64,000 nucleotides of DNA, taken from positions 6,525,501 to 6,589,500 of the forward strand of contig NZ_CP063849.1 in assembly GCF_015277775.1 (NCBI RefSeq), in the 5' to 3' direction. Below, in pieces: positions 24,564 through 33,218 of this stretch. A model generated the notes under the pieces. It was not told where the DNA came from and searched no databases. It saw nothing but the letters and a program-made list of their open reading frames with translations. Position numbers and translations under genes: made by a program. Position 1 is the first letter of the stretch; each line of letters begins with the position of its first letter. The stretch comes from Paludibaculum fermentans. GTDB taxonomy: Bacteria; Acidobacteriota; Terriglobia; Bryobacterales; Bryobacteraceae.

Positions 24564-26234
24564 ATGAAACTCCAGTCGTACACTATCACCCAGGGACGGG
24601 ACCGCGCCCCGGCGCGCGCCCAGCTGAAGGGTATCGGCTTCACCGATGAGGACTTGAAGAAGCCCATCATCGGTATCGCCAACACCTGGATTGGAACCAT
24701 GCCGTGCAATTTCCTGTTGCGCGACCTGGCGGTAGACGTAGCCCGCGGTATCCGTGAGGCCGGCGGAACGCCGATGGAGTTCAACACCATCGCGATCTCC
24801 GACGGCATCACGATGGGTACGCAGGGCATGAAGGCCTCGTTGATTTCGCGCGAGGTGGTGGCCGACTCCATCGAGCTCGTTACGCGCGGGCACATGTTCG
24901 ACGGCCTGGTCTGCCTGGTGGCGTGCGACAAGACGATTCCCGGGGCGGCGCTGGCGCTGCTGCGGCTCAACATCCCGGGCGTCATCCTGTACGGCGGCTC
25001 GATCCTGCCCGGGCAGTATAAGGGCAAGGACGTCACCATCCAGGAAGTGTTCGAGGCGGTGGGTGCGAACGCAGCCGGCAAGATCACTGACCAGGAACTG
25101 CTGGATATCGAGAACGTGGCGTCGCCGGGTCCGGGCGCGTGCGGCGGCCAGTTCACGGCCAACACGATGGCGACGGTGATGGAGATCATCGGTCTGTCGC
25201 CCATGAATACGGCGATGGTGCCGCAGGTGGACAACCGCAAGCATGCGGTGGCGGCCTATTGCGGCCAGGTGATTCTGGATGCGGTGAAGAACAATCGGCT
25301 GCCGCGCGAGATCTGTACGCGGGCGGCATTTGAGAACGCGATTGCGAGCGTGGCGGCGACGGGCGGCTCCACCAATGCCGTGTTACACCTGCTGGCCATG
25401 GCGCGCGAGGCGGGTGTCGATCTGGTGATCGACGACTTCCAGAAGGTGAGCGAGCGGACTCCGCTGCTGCTCAGCCTGAAGCCGGCTGGCCAATATGTGG
25501 CGGCGGACGTGGACAAGGCGGGCGGCATCGGAGTGGTCGCGAAGCGGCTGGTGGATGGCAAGTTTGCTGATCCATCGGCGCTGACGATTACCGGCAGGAC
25601 GCTGGGGGAAGAGGCTGAGCGCTCGGCGGAGACTCCGGGGCAGTTGGTGGTGCGCGCGCTCGACAACCCGATCAAGAAGAGCGGCGGGCTGGTGATCCTG
25701 AAGGGCTCGCTGGCTCCGGAAGGCTGCGTGATCAAGGTGACGGGCATCGACCGCAAGCTCCACCAGGGTCCGGCGCGCGTATTCGATTGCGAAGAAGACG
25801 CCATGGCGGCGGTGACGCACGGCAAGATCCAGCATGGCGACGTGCTGGTGATCCGTTATGAAGGACCCAAGGGCGGGCCGGGCATGCGCGAGATGCTGGG
25901 CGTGACCTCGGCCATCATGGGCGCGGGCTTCGGCGACACGGTGGCGCTGATGACGGACGGGCGGTTCTCGGGCGCGACGCGCGGATTCATGGTGGGGCAT
26001 GTGGCTCCGGAAGCGGCGGTCGGCGGACCCATCGCGTTTGTCGAGGAAGGCGACCCGATCACCATCGACATCGAGCACCAGAAGATCTCGCTCGACGTGG
26101 ATGAGGCGACCCTGGCGGCGCGCCGCGCGAAGTGGGTGGCTCCGCCGCCCGCGCGGAAGACCGGCGTGATGGCGAAGTACATCAAGCTGGTGAGTTCGGC
26201 TTCCGAGGGCGCGATCACTTCGAACGTCTACTAG
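24564..26234 (+). CDS. ilvD: Dihydroxy-acid dehydratase
   Basis: The protein has 556 residues, full length. IlvD/Edd signatures are present: [36 protein letters not shown] and [14 protein letters not shown], whose cysteines would bind the Fe-S cluster. [20 protein letters not shown] lies near the C-terminus. It converts 2,3-dihydroxy-isovalerate or -methylvalerate to the keto acids of valine, leucine and isoleucine synthesis. No other ilv gene is adjacent. It is followed by an intrinsic terminator at 26264-26293. Confidence 0.97.
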   Translation: MKLQSYTITQGRDRAPARAQLKGIGFTDEDLKKPIIGIANTWIGTMPCNFLLRDLAVDVARGIREAGGTPMEFNTIAISDGITMGTQGMKASLISREVVADSIELVTRGHMFDGLVCLVACDKTIPGAALALLRLNIPGVILYGGSILPGQYKGKDVTIQEVFEAVGANAAGKITDQELLDIENVASPGPGACGGQFTANTMATVMEIIGLSPMNTAMVPQVDNRKHAVAAYCGQVILDAVKNNRLPREICTRAAFENAIASVAATGGSTNAVLHLLAMAREAGVDLVIDDFQKVSERTPLLLSLKPAGQYVAADVDKAGGIGVVAKRLVDGKFADPSALTITGRTLGEEAERSAETPGQLVVRALDNPIKKSGGLVILKGSLAPEGCVIKVTGIDRKLHQGPARVFDCEEDAMAAVTHGKIQHGDVLVIRYEGPKGGPGMREMLGVTSAIMGAGFGDTVALMTDGRFSGATRGFMVGHVAPEAAVGGPIAFVEEGDPITIDIEHQKISLDVDEATLAARRAKWVAPPPARKTGVMAKYIKLVSSASEGAITSNVY

Positions 26235-26263
26235 GCCGCGTCTGCGATTGCGATGGATGGAAG

Positions 26264-26293
26264 GGCTCCCGCCATGGGGGCCTTTTCCTTTTT
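26264..26293 (+). terminator. Intrinsic terminator after ilvD
   Basis: GGCTCCC (26264-26270) pairs with GGGGGCC (26276-26282), with one G-U pair and a 5-base loop, and runs into TTTTCCTTTTT. It lies 30 bases after the ilvD stop. Confidence 0.75.
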
Positions 26294-26453
26294 GCCGTGA
26301 TGGTACGGGCCATTGTAAAGAGCTTGTCAAAGCGAATTGGATCATGTACTCCTGCAAACCGGTGCGGGCATCCGTGGGGACGAGATATTCGAGCTGGTTG
26401 GGCGGCATGCGTATCCGCTGCGAGCGGCGGCCGGTGTGCCTGACCCGGGGTGA

Positions 26454-26540
26454 TGCCTGTTTCCTCCTGGCGCGATCTCGGCATTTGTGACGGAGGCGAC
26501 ACACCTGGTAATGGACATCAACGGGTTCTTTGCTCCGTAA
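26454..26540 (+). pseudogene. Decayed C-terminal tail of a secreted 'DINGYFAP'-type protein
   Basis: This frame, closed upstream by a TGA at 26451, reads LFPPGAISAFVTEATHL and then VMDINGFFAP before a TAA. That is the recognisable end of a domain common in Acidobacteria and Actinobacteria secreted proteins (…GAISVFVTDATDVVIDINGYFAP-stop). The preceding 160 bases show no continuous frame that I can join to it. I read it as the last remnant of a degraded or rearranged gene. The whole gap 26235-26621 otherwise holds only the ilvD terminator. Confidence 0.5.
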
Positions 26541-26621
26541 TCGCAACGGCCAATAGGCTGGTATTGCCTTTCTTTTGAGCCTCGGTGAGTCCGCTTGTGG
26601 TGTGAATGCGCTGACTGAAGC

Positions 26622-27668
26622 ATGGGCGACCGCAAGATGAACTTTGCCGAGTGCACGCAGTGCACGAAGAACAACCGGGAGGACGGGCTGCCACCGCCTT
26701 GCTTCCGGGCGGCGGAGGCGGCGGCCAGCCGCAACAGGCCTCAGATGGTCGCGGTGAAGCCGACCCGGCTCGGTTCACCGTGTCCGATGAGCGCGGACTG
26801 GGACGACCTGATTGCGGTCCTGATGTCGCGCAAAGCGTACGACGTGAATCAGGAAGGCAAGTCCAGGCTGTACACCATCAAGTCCGAACTCGACCGGTAC
26901 CCGCGCGGCACCAACTTCACGAAGAGCGAAGCCAACCGGAAGACGATCGGCGCGGCCGTCGGCTACGTCGCGACAGCCGCGCGCGGAGGCGGAGAGCTGT
27001 GGTTGTCCTACAGCAAGGACTACCCGACTCTCGGGTTTGTACGGGGACTTCCGTCCGACTCCGTGTGGGCGCAGGTGCTGGAGAACTACTACCGCGATGT
27101 CGGCATCGATCCGGCCAGGACCTATGTGGGCGGAGCCGTCAAACTGGCCTTGACGCCCGGCATCTATCCCGAGGGTGTGGATGGCGTGGCCGGCGTGGTG
27201 ATGAACCTGAAGACCATGAAGCGGTTCGCCGTCACGGCTACGGTGAAGAAGGTGGCCGGCGGCGGAGGTGTGTCCAGCGCCGTCCAGGTGGTAGTTGCGT
27301 CGAATGTGGCCGAACCCGCCAAGCTCAAGGGGATGAAGTTCAAAGGAGGGTTCGACATCAATGTGACTGTCGGTCTAAAAAACTGGGCCAAAGCGGCTGG
27401 AGCCGTGAAAGACGCCAAGAAACTCGGCGTGCTGGTAAAGATTGCCCAAGCCCTTCACAACAGCAAGGGCATCGTGAAGATAGACAGCATGGGCGATGTG
27501 ATGGCGGCCGTGAAAGCGTTGATCGCCGGGAACGGCGGGCTGACCACCTACCGTTCAGGGCAGCCCGACTTTATCGTCGCCGATTTGCCGCTGCTGCCGA
27601 GTGTCGGATTCGAGCTGAGCCTCACTTTCCAGTCGGAAACCACAATCACCAGCGTGAAGCCCCTGTAG
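26622..27668 (+). CDS. Hypothetical protein, 348 residues
   Basis: I do not recognise this protein. The start is uncertain: ATG 26622 gives a Cys-containing N-terminus (FAECTQCTKNNRED), while ATG 26637 or 26787 are alternatives and none has a good Shine-Dalgarno. The central part (ELWLSYSKDYPTLGFVRGLP and SVWAQVLENYYRDVGIDPAR) looks globular. The C-terminal half is rich in beta strands and Gly/Ala/Lys. There is no signal peptide or TM segment. It stands alone between a decayed gene tail and a convergent DinB-like gene, which suggests an accessory insertion. Confidence 0.6.
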   Translation: MGDRKMNFAECTQCTKNNREDGLPPPCFRAAEAAASRNRPQMVAVKPTRLGSPCPMSADWDDLIAVLMSRKAYDVNQEGKSRLYTIKSELDRYPRGTNFTKSEANRKTIGAAVGYVATAARGGGELWLSYSKDYPTLGFVRGLPSDSVWAQVLENYYRDVGIDPARTYVGGAVKLALTPGIYPEGVDGVAGVVMNLKTMKRFAVTATVKKVAGGGGVSSAVQVVVASNVAEPAKLKGMKFKGGFDINVTVGLKNWAKAAGAVKDAKKLGVLVKIAQALHNSKGIVKIDSMGDVMAAVKALIAGNGGLTTYRSGQPDFIVADLPLLPSVGFELSLTFQSETTITSVKPL

Positions 27669-27674
27669 ATTTCG

Positions 27675-28127
27675 TTACCGTTCGGTGGTGATGGTTTCGA
27701 CGTGGTGTTGGAGATGCTGGATATAGTCGTCGATCCAGGCTTCCAGTCTCATCGGTGCGCCGCCGCCCAGGATCACCTGAGCCGATAGCCGCTCTTCTGG
27801 TATGCGGGCGATCAGCCGTCCCAGCATCCAGTTGCGCTCTTCCCAATGCCGCAGCAGGTGCGACCAGGGCATTTCCGCATAGCCATGCAGGTCGACCCAG
27901 GCGTTCTGGGCGTAGGTGGGGCCTTCGTAGCGCCCTTCGAGGGCTGCGATCGCGATGCGCTGATGGTTGTTCTGGGCGGAATCGAGCAGGTGGCCGAGTT
28001 CCTGCTTCTTCAGCCAGCCGCCGGGACAGGAAGGCTGGCTTGCTGTCTCCTCGGTGATCACGCGCAGCTGGCCGGCTGCTGTGGCGACGGCCTCGTGAAA
28101 CCGCGCCGCTACCTCTCGAGTGGTCAT
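27675..28127 (-). CDS. DinB-like family protein
   Basis: The protein has 150 residues from ATG 28127, which overlaps the stop of the upstream decarboxylase as ATGA. The frame continues upstream, but that part is antisense-style noise within the decarboxylase gene. The four-helix DinB fold is indicated by WLKKQELGHLLDSAQNNHQR (metal-site His) and the late IDDYIQHLQHHVETI, where the paired histidines would complete a metal triad. DinB-like proteins include thiol-dependent transferases; the specific role is unknown. Confidence 0.82.
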   Translation of the reverse strand: MTTREVAARFHEAVATAAGQLRVITEETASQPSCPGGWLKKQELGHLLDSAQNNHQRIAIAALEGRYEGPTYAQNAWVDLHGYAEMPWSHLLRHWEERNWMLGRLIARIPEERLSAQVILGGGAPMRLEAWIDDYIQHLQHHVETITTER

Positions 28128-29488
28128 GATCGCAGGGCTCCCCGGTCTATGGTTTGACGCGCCACACGCAGAATCGCTTCCAGCGAGCGCGCAACGTCCT
28201 CGCCGGTGGTCGCCCACGACGACACGCTGATGCGCATGGCGGTGTGGCCCTGCCATTGGGTGGATCCGCACCAGCAGGTCCCGTCTTCCTGGATGGCCGC
28301 GATGACCGCTTTCGTCTGCTCCGAGGTGCCAAAGGAGACCATCACCTGGTTCAGGACGACTTCGTTGAGGATTTCGAAGCCACTTTGCCCCAGGCCTTCG
28401 GCGAAGCGGGCAGCGTGCCGGCAGCAGCGCTCCACCAGGTCGGCTAAACCCTGCTTTCCGAGTGATTTGAGGGCGGCCCAGACGGGCACGCCGCGCGCGC
28501 GGCGGGACGATTCCGGCGTGTAGTGCATGGGCTGGCGCTGGCTGCCATGACTCAAATACGCGGCGGGCGCATCCAGGGCGTCGCGCAAGGGGGCCGCGTC
28601 CTTCAGCAGCGCGATGCCGCAGTCGTAGCCGGCGTTGAGCCACTTGTGCGCGTCGGTGGTCCAGGAGTCGGCCTGATCGTAGCCGGCCATGAGGTGAGCC
28701 CGGGCGGGGGCGGCGGCCGCCCAAAGGCCGAAAGCTCCATCGATGTGGACCCAGGAGTTGGAGGCCTTGGCTAGCGGGATGAGCTCAACGGCGGGGTCGA
28801 AGGCGCCGGTGTTGACGTTGCCAGCTTGCAGGCAGACGATGGCCGGTTGGTTCAAGGTGGGGAACGCGTCGGGGCGCATGCGGCCCTGCCCGTCGACGGG
28901 CACCTGGATCACGCGGTCCTTGCCGAGTCCGAGAAGGGAAAGCGCTTTGCGCATGGAGGCGTGTACCTCACCGCCGACCACGACCGGGATGGGCGGGGCT
29001 CCGAAGAGTCCTTGCGACGAGACGTTCCAGCCCTGGCGGGCGAGTAGGGTCTCCCGGGCGGCGGCGAGGCCTGTAAAGTTCGCCATGGTGGCGCCGGTGA
29101 CCAGGGCGCCGCCGGTGGCGGGCAGGTGCAGGGCTTCGCCGATCCAGCGCAGGGCGATCTCCTCGAGGCGGGCGGCGATGGGCGACATGACGTCCATGGC
29201 GGCGTTCTGGCCCCAGACGGCAGCCAGCCAGTCGGCGCCGAGGGCGGCGGGCAGGACCCCGCCGGTGACGAAGCCGAAGTAGCGGCCGCCGGTGGCCGCC
29301 ATGGTGGCGGGGCTGCCGATCTCGTCGAGCTCGGCGAGGATGCCGGCCGGGGCGGTTGGTGCCTCGGGGAACGGTTGTTCCAGCCGCTGCAAGGCCGCGA
29401 TGGCGGCGTCATCGGGCCGTACCAGGCGGCCGTCGAGGGAGGCCTGGTAGCGCCTGGCGCGGCCGGCCAAATCGTCGAAGTCGATCAT
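28124..29488 (-). CDS. PLP-dependent amino-acid decarboxylase (group II, aromatic-type)
   Basis: The protein has 454 residues. Group II signatures are present: GATMANFTGLAAARETLL, VHASMRKALSLLGLGKDRV, WVHIDGAFGLWAA and SWTTDAHKWLNAGYDCG, where Lys282 is the PLP lysine. It likely decarboxylates an aromatic amino acid or a related substrate, though some close relatives are aldehyde synthases. The ATG follows AGGGGA, which itself directly follows the T-run of an intrinsic terminator belonging to trxA. Confidence 0.9.
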   Translation of the reverse strand: MIDFDDLAGRARRYQASLDGRLVRPDDAAIAALQRLEQPFPEAPTAPAGILAELDEIGSPATMAATGGRYFGFVTGGVLPAALGADWLAAVWGQNAAMDVMSPIAARLEEIALRWIGEALHLPATGGALVTGATMANFTGLAAARETLLARQGWNVSSQGLFGAPPIPVVVGGEVHASMRKALSLLGLGKDRVIQVPVDGQGRMRPDAFPTLNQPAIVCLQAGNVNTGAFDPAVELIPLAKASNSWVHIDGAFGLWAAAAPARAHLMAGYDQADSWTTDAHKWLNAGYDCGIALLKDAAPLRDALDAPAAYLSHGSQRQPMHYTPESSRRARGVPVWAALKSLGKQGLADLVERCCRHAARFAEGLGQSGFEILNEVVLNQVMVSFGTSEQTKAVIAAIQEDGTCWCGSTQWQGHTAMRISVSSWATTGEDVARSLEAILRVARQTIDRGALRS

Positions 29489-29497
29489 GAATTATCC

Positions 29498-29535
29498 CCT
29501 GAAATACAAAAAGGGCGGGCCATGAGGCCCGCCCT
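29498..29535 (-). terminator. Intrinsic terminator between trxA and the decarboxylase gene
   Basis: On the minus strand AGGGCGGGCC (29535-29526) pairs perfectly over 10 bases with GGCCCGCCCT (29521-29512) around the loop TCAT. It is followed by TTTTTGTATTTC. It lies 22 bases after the trxA stop and only about ten bases before the decarboxylase ATG. Confidence 0.88.
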
Positions 29536-29557
29536 ATGCTCCGCTTTGGGGAGCCGC

Positions 29558-29890
29558 TTATCCCAGATGCGGCTCCACCATCTTCACGAGTTCGGATTTG
29601 CCCACGGCGCCGACGCGTTGATCCACCACCTTGCCGCCCTTGAAGAGCAACAGGGCAGGAATGCCGCGAATCATGAAACGGGCTGCCGTGCCATTGTTGA
29701 AGTCCACGTTAACCTTGCCCACCTTCACCTTGCCGGCATACTCCTCGGCAAAGGCGTCGACGGTCGGCGCGATCATTTTACAGGGGCCGCACCACTCTGC
29801 CCAGAAGTCCACCAAGACGGGGACATCGGCGTTGAGCACGTCCTGATCGAAACTCGCGTCGCTAAATTCCACTGTGTTCTTGCCAGCCAT
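29558..29890 (-). CDS. trxA: Thioredoxin
   Basis: The protein has 110 residues from ATG 29890, behind GAAGGAA. The frame is open upstream, but the family begins here. The active site is FWAEWCGPCKMIAP with Cys34 and Cys37, and the cis-proline region RGIPALLLFKGGK is intact. It is the general cytoplasmic dithiol reductant. It lies 52 bases after glgA on the same strand and ends at a strong intrinsic terminator. Confidence 0.96.
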   Translation of the reverse strand: MAGKNTVEFSDASFDQDVLNADVPVLVDFWAEWCGPCKMIAPTVDAFAEEYAGKVKVGKVNVDFNNGTAARFMIRGIPALLLFKGGKVVDQRVGAVGKSELVKMVEPHLG

Positions 29891-29942
29891 GATCGAATTT
29901 CCTTCTCCAGTCGGATCAGATGAGAGCCGGGGCGTTTTAGAT

Positions 29943-31379
29943 TCAACCTCGCCCCAACAAGCGTTGATACAAAGCAGAGTACTCGCGGGCAGAGGCGGTC
30001 CAGGAGTAGTCTTTCGCCATGCCTCGACGCATCCGGGCCGTCCAGGAATCGCGATTCTCAAAAGCTCCTAGTGCTGAACGCAGGGTGTCGTACAGCGCGC
30101 CCACGGAGTACCAACTGAACTTAAAACCGGTATCTTCCTGAATGGTATCATCCAGCCCGCCGGTGGCGCGGACCACGGGCACCGTGCCGTAGCGCAGGCT
30201 GTAGATCTGATTGAGTCCGCAGGGCTCGTAGAGGCTCGGCATCAGGAAGATGTCGGAGCCGGCCTCGATGCGGTGGGCCAGGGCGTTGTTGTAACCGGTA
30301 TATAAACCAACGCGGTGCGGCAGCCAGCGGCGCCAGTCCTGGAAGATGCGCTCGAACCGGGGCTCGCCACTGCCCAGGATGACGAGCTGGACGTCGCGCT
30401 CCGCCACCAGATTGGCGATACCGGCAATCAGGTCGAAGCCTTTCTGCTCGGCGAAGCGGGACACGATGCCGATGAGCGGCCGGTCAAGATTGTCCGAGGG
30501 CAGGCCGAACTCCTCCAGCAGGGCTCGTTTGCAGATGCGTTTCCCGGAAAGATCCCCGCTGGAGTAGTTGGCGGGCAGGAACTTGTCGGTTTCGGGGTTC
30601 CACTCGTTATAGTCGACGCCGTTCAGGATGCCGGAGAGTGCCATGGAGCGGGAGCGGAGGACGCCATCGAGTCCGAAGCCGCCCTCCGGCTGCTGGATTT
30701 CGCGCGCGTAGGTCGGGCTGACGGTGGTCACCCAGTCTGAGGTCTGGATGCCTGCTTTCAACAGGTTAATGTCACCGAAGTGCTCAAGTTTGTCGGAGGT
30801 GAACCAGCCCCAGTTCAGTCCCAGGTCGGAAAATGCGGCTTTGCCGAAGATCCCCTGGTAGCCCATGTTGTGGATGGTCATCACGGTTTTGACGTTGGCA
30901 AACCGCGGATTCGAATGCTGCTGGTCGGCCAGGTAGACCGGGGTGAGGGCGGCCTGCCAGTCGTGGCAGTGCAGGATGTCGCACTCGAAGACGGTCTGGG
31001 CGATGCCGATGGCCGCCAGGGACAAGACCGCAAAGCGCTTGTGGTTGTCGGTGTAGTCGCGATTGTTGACGTTGTAGATGCCTTCGCGGTCAAAGAAGTA
31101 GGGCGCCTCCACGAAGAAGAAGCGCACGCCATTGTGGACCTGGGTCCGGATATCCACGCGGTAGGGCGTCGATCCGGCGAAGACCACCATGTTGTCGAAG
31201 GCGCTTTCCGTCTCGTGATAGGGGATCTGGCGGTAGCGCGGCATCACGACGGCTACTTCATCGCCGACCTCCTGCAGGGCGGCCGGCAGGGCTCCGGTGA
31301 CGTCGGCGAGTCCTCCCGTCTTGGCGAAAGGGGTAGCTTCGGGGCTGACCATCAGGACGCGACTCATGCCAATCATCAT
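29943..31379 (-). CDS. glgA: Glycogen synthase (ADP-glucose, GT5)
   Basis: The protein has 478 residues. GT5 signatures are the substrate loop EATPFAKTGGLADVTGALP near the N-terminus, DWQAALTPVYL, TVSPTYAREI, and FLMPSLYEPCGLNQIYSLRYGTVP, where the C-terminal catalytic Glu lies. ATG 31379 and ATG 31367 are both possible; the latter (MSRVLMVSPEA) fits the usual family start better. It extends alpha-1,4-glucan from ADP-glucose. No glgB, glgC or glgP is adjacent; the downstream partner is trxA. Confidence 0.96.
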   Translation of the reverse strand: MMIGMSRVLMVSPEATPFAKTGGLADVTGALPAALQEVGDEVAVVMPRYRQIPYHETESAFDNMVVFAGSTPYRVDIRTQVHNGVRFFFVEAPYFFDREGIYNVNNRDYTDNHKRFAVLSLAAIGIAQTVFECDILHCHDWQAALTPVYLADQQHSNPRFANVKTVMTIHNMGYQGIFGKAAFSDLGLNWGWFTSDKLEHFGDINLLKAGIQTSDWVTTVSPTYAREIQQPEGGFGLDGVLRSRSMALSGILNGVDYNEWNPETDKFLPANYSSGDLSGKRICKRALLEEFGLPSDNLDRPLIGIVSRFAEQKGFDLIAGIANLVAERDVQLVILGSGEPRFERIFQDWRRWLPHRVGLYTGYNNALAHRIEAGSDIFLMPSLYEPCGLNQIYSLRYGTVPVVRATGGLDDTIQEDTGFKFSWYSVGALYDTLRSALGAFENRDSWTARMRRGMAKDYSWTASAREYSALYQRLLGRG

Positions 31380-31420
31380 GGCATGTCAACCGGCTGGCGT
31401 GAGTCTCCGTCTTAGGGGGC

Positions 31421-31768
31421 ATGAGAATCTGGCGATTTATTTCCGTGATCTTGCCGTTGGCGGCGGTGCTGGCGGCGGCTCCACAGAAGGGCGGCGGACA
31501 GCAGGCGCAGCGGATGGCGCAGGAGTTGGGTCTCAATGACGACCAGAAGGCGAAGATCCAGCCGATTCTGGCGGAAGAGGCTGGCAAGTTGAAGTCGTTG
31601 CGCGCTGACACGACACAGTCAAAGCGGGACAGGCGGCAGAAGATGATGGCGCTGCGCGAGGATTACGATAAGCAGTTGAAGACGATCCTGACGGAAGACC
31701 AGTTCAGGAAACTGCAGGAGATGCGGGCAGAGCGGAAGCAGCAGGCGCGGAAGCGGGGGAAGAACTGA
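31421..31768 (+). CDS. Spy/CpxP-like periplasmic protein (LTxxQ family)
   Basis: The protein has 115 residues with a signal peptide (MRIWRFISVILPLAAVLAAA). The mature part is highly charged and helical, with two LTxxQ-like segments: LGLNDDQKAKIQPIL and TILTEDQFRKLQEM. Such proteins are small periplasmic chaperones or stress modulators, e.g. Spy and CpxP. A CpxRA-type two-component pair lies 2 kb away (33404-35316), which is suggestive but not proof of regulation. Confidence 0.78.
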   Translation: MRIWRFISVILPLAAVLAAAPQKGGGQQAQRMAQELGLNDDQKAKIQPILAEEAGKLKSLRADTTQSKRDRRQKMMALREDYDKQLKTILTEDQFRKLQEMRAERKQQARKRGKN

Positions 31769-31775
31769 GGGTAGG

Positions 31776-31825
31776 GAAAACAGGAACGCCGGCAGGAGTC
31801 CCGTTGGGGAGCACTGCCGGCGTTC
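31776..31825 (-). terminator. Intrinsic terminator-like hairpin between convergent genes
   Basis: GAACGCCGGCAG (31784-31795) and CTGCCGGCGTTC (31814-31825) form a perfect 12-bp stem with an 18-base loop, between the Spy-like and DEAD-box genes. On the minus strand it runs into CTGTTTTCCC, so it most likely ends the DEAD-box transcript. The plus strand has no T-run. Confidence 0.6.
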
Positions 31826-31846
31826 ACGATCTGGACTTAAGCCCGG

Positions 31847-33103
31847 TTAGGCGCGGCGGCGGGCGGCAGGGCCGAAGCTTCTGCGGCCGCGAGGAGCCGA
31901 GCTCTCGGGGCGGGCCGTTTGATGATGATGGTGGGCGACGGGCAGCACCACGACGGGCGCCATCTTCATGTTCTGCTCGAATTCGATCTCGGGCCCGACG
32001 GGACGGCGCGTGAGCGTGATCTTGATCGTGCGCTCAATACGGCGGATGTCGGAGCGTTCGTTGCGCGTGCTGAAGGTGGAGGCGACGCCACGGGCACCGG
32101 CGCGGCCGGTACGGCCGACACGGTGGATGAAGTCTTCCGGCACCTGGGGCAGGTCGTAGTTGACGACGTGGGCGATGCCGTCGACGTGGATGCCGCGGGC
32201 GGCAACGTCGGTGGCGACCAGGACGCGGTAGTGACCCTGCTGGAAGCCCTTGAGAGCTTCATTGCGCTGATTCTGCGTGCGGTCGCCGTGGATACGGGCG
32301 GCCTTGACGCCGAGCGCGCTGAGCTTGCGGGCCAGACGGTCTGTACCGTGCTTGGTGCGGGCAAAAACGAGCACTGAGCCGGGTTCGGCCTTCAGCAGCG
32401 AGTGCAGCAGGCCGAGCTTGCGGTCCTGTTCCACTTCGTAGACATGGAGGTCCACCATTTCGGCCGGCTTGGTAGCGGAGCCGATGGCGATGCGAACGGG
32501 GTTCTTCAGGTGCTCGTTGATGAGGTGGGCCACCGACTGTTCGATGGTCGCGGAGAAGAACAGGGTCTGGCGCTCGGCCGGCATCGCAGCGAGGATCATT
32601 TTGAGAGCGGGCATGAAGCCCATGTCCAGCATGCGGTCGGCTTCGTCGAGCACGAGGTGCCGGACGGTGCCGAGACGGACGAGACGGCGATCGAGGAAAT
32701 CACAGAGACGGCCGGGCGTGGCGATGATCACCTGTGCGCCGCGGCGAATATCATGCAGTTGACGCTGCTCGTTCAAGCCGCCCACAACGACGGCGGCGCG
32801 CAAGCCGCTACCTGCGGCGAGACGCTGGAACGTTTCCTGGATCTGGATGGCGAGCTCGCGTGTGGGGCTCAGGATGAGAGCGCCCACGCCGGACTTGATA
32901 GGTGTCCGGAGCAGAGACTCAAGCACAGGCAGAATAAAGGCAAGGGTCTTTCCAGTGCCGGTCTGCGCCGTGGCAACTACGTCGCGGCCCTCGAGGGCCG
33001 GCGGAATGGCTTCCGCCTGAACCGGAGTCGGTTCGACGAAGCAGTTTTTGACAAGGTTCTCCTTGAGGACAGGAGACAGAGAGAGTTCAGAAAAGTTGTT
33101 CAT
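31847..33103 (-). CDS. DEAD-box ATP-dependent RNA helicase
   Basis: The protein has 418 residues. Motifs are in order: Q motif (PTPVQAEAIPPAL), I (AQTGTGKT, residues 46-53), Ia/Ib (SPTRELAIQIQE; ATPGRLCDFL), II (VLDEADRMLDMGF), III (FFSATIEQ), and in the second lobe VFARTKHGTDRLA, ATDVAARGIHVDG and HRVGRTGRAG. The tail is basic and low-complexity (PVAHHHHQTARPESSAPRG), ending in Arg/Ala, typical of RhlE-type helicases. The role would be rRNA processing, ribosome assembly or mRNA decay. It is preceded by a divergent promoter region that also faces a candidate structured RNA. Confidence 0.94.
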   Translation of the reverse strand: MNNFSELSLSPVLKENLVKNCFVEPTPVQAEAIPPALEGRDVVATAQTGTGKTLAFILPVLESLLRTPIKSGVGALILSPTRELAIQIQETFQRLAAGSGLRAAVVVGGLNEQRQLHDIRRGAQVIIATPGRLCDFLDRRLVRLGTVRHLVLDEADRMLDMGFMPALKMILAAMPAERQTLFFSATIEQSVAHLINEHLKNPVRIAIGSATKPAEMVDLHVYEVEQDRKLGLLHSLLKAEPGSVLVFARTKHGTDRLARKLSALGVKAARIHGDRTQNQRNEALKGFQQGHYRVLVATDVAARGIHVDGIAHVVNYDLPQVPEDFIHRVGRTGRAGARGVASTFSTRNERSDIRRIERTIKITLTRRPVGPEIEFEQNMKMAPVVVLPVAHHHHQTARPESSAPRGRRSFGPAARRRA

Positions 33104-33183
33104 TCAGACTTTGTGGGAAGGCAATCGGCAGGTTCCGGCTAGCGGAAAAAAACAGGGGGGTGCAGATTAACTTCTACTCGAGG

Positions 33184-33212
33184 TTAAGTATAGCACGAAG
33201 CTAACGTATAAT
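33184..33212 (+). promoter_or_regulatory. Probable promoter for a plus-strand structured RNA
   Basis: A perfect TATAAT (33207-33212) lies 17 bases after TTAAGT (33184-33189), a half-matching -35. No plus-strand gene follows for 6 kb, so the expected product is non-coding. Transcription would begin near 33219. Confidence 0.45.
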
Positions 33213-33216
33213 TCAG
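33187..33216 (-). promoter_or_regulatory. Probable promoter for the DEAD-box helicase gene
   Basis: On the minus strand TATACT (33192-33187) is a good -10. With an 18-base spacer the -35 would be CTGAAT (33216-33211), a weak match. It would give a leader of about 75 bases. It overlaps the plus-strand TATAAT promoter, so the two may compete. Confidence 0.4.
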
Positions 33217-33218
33217 AC

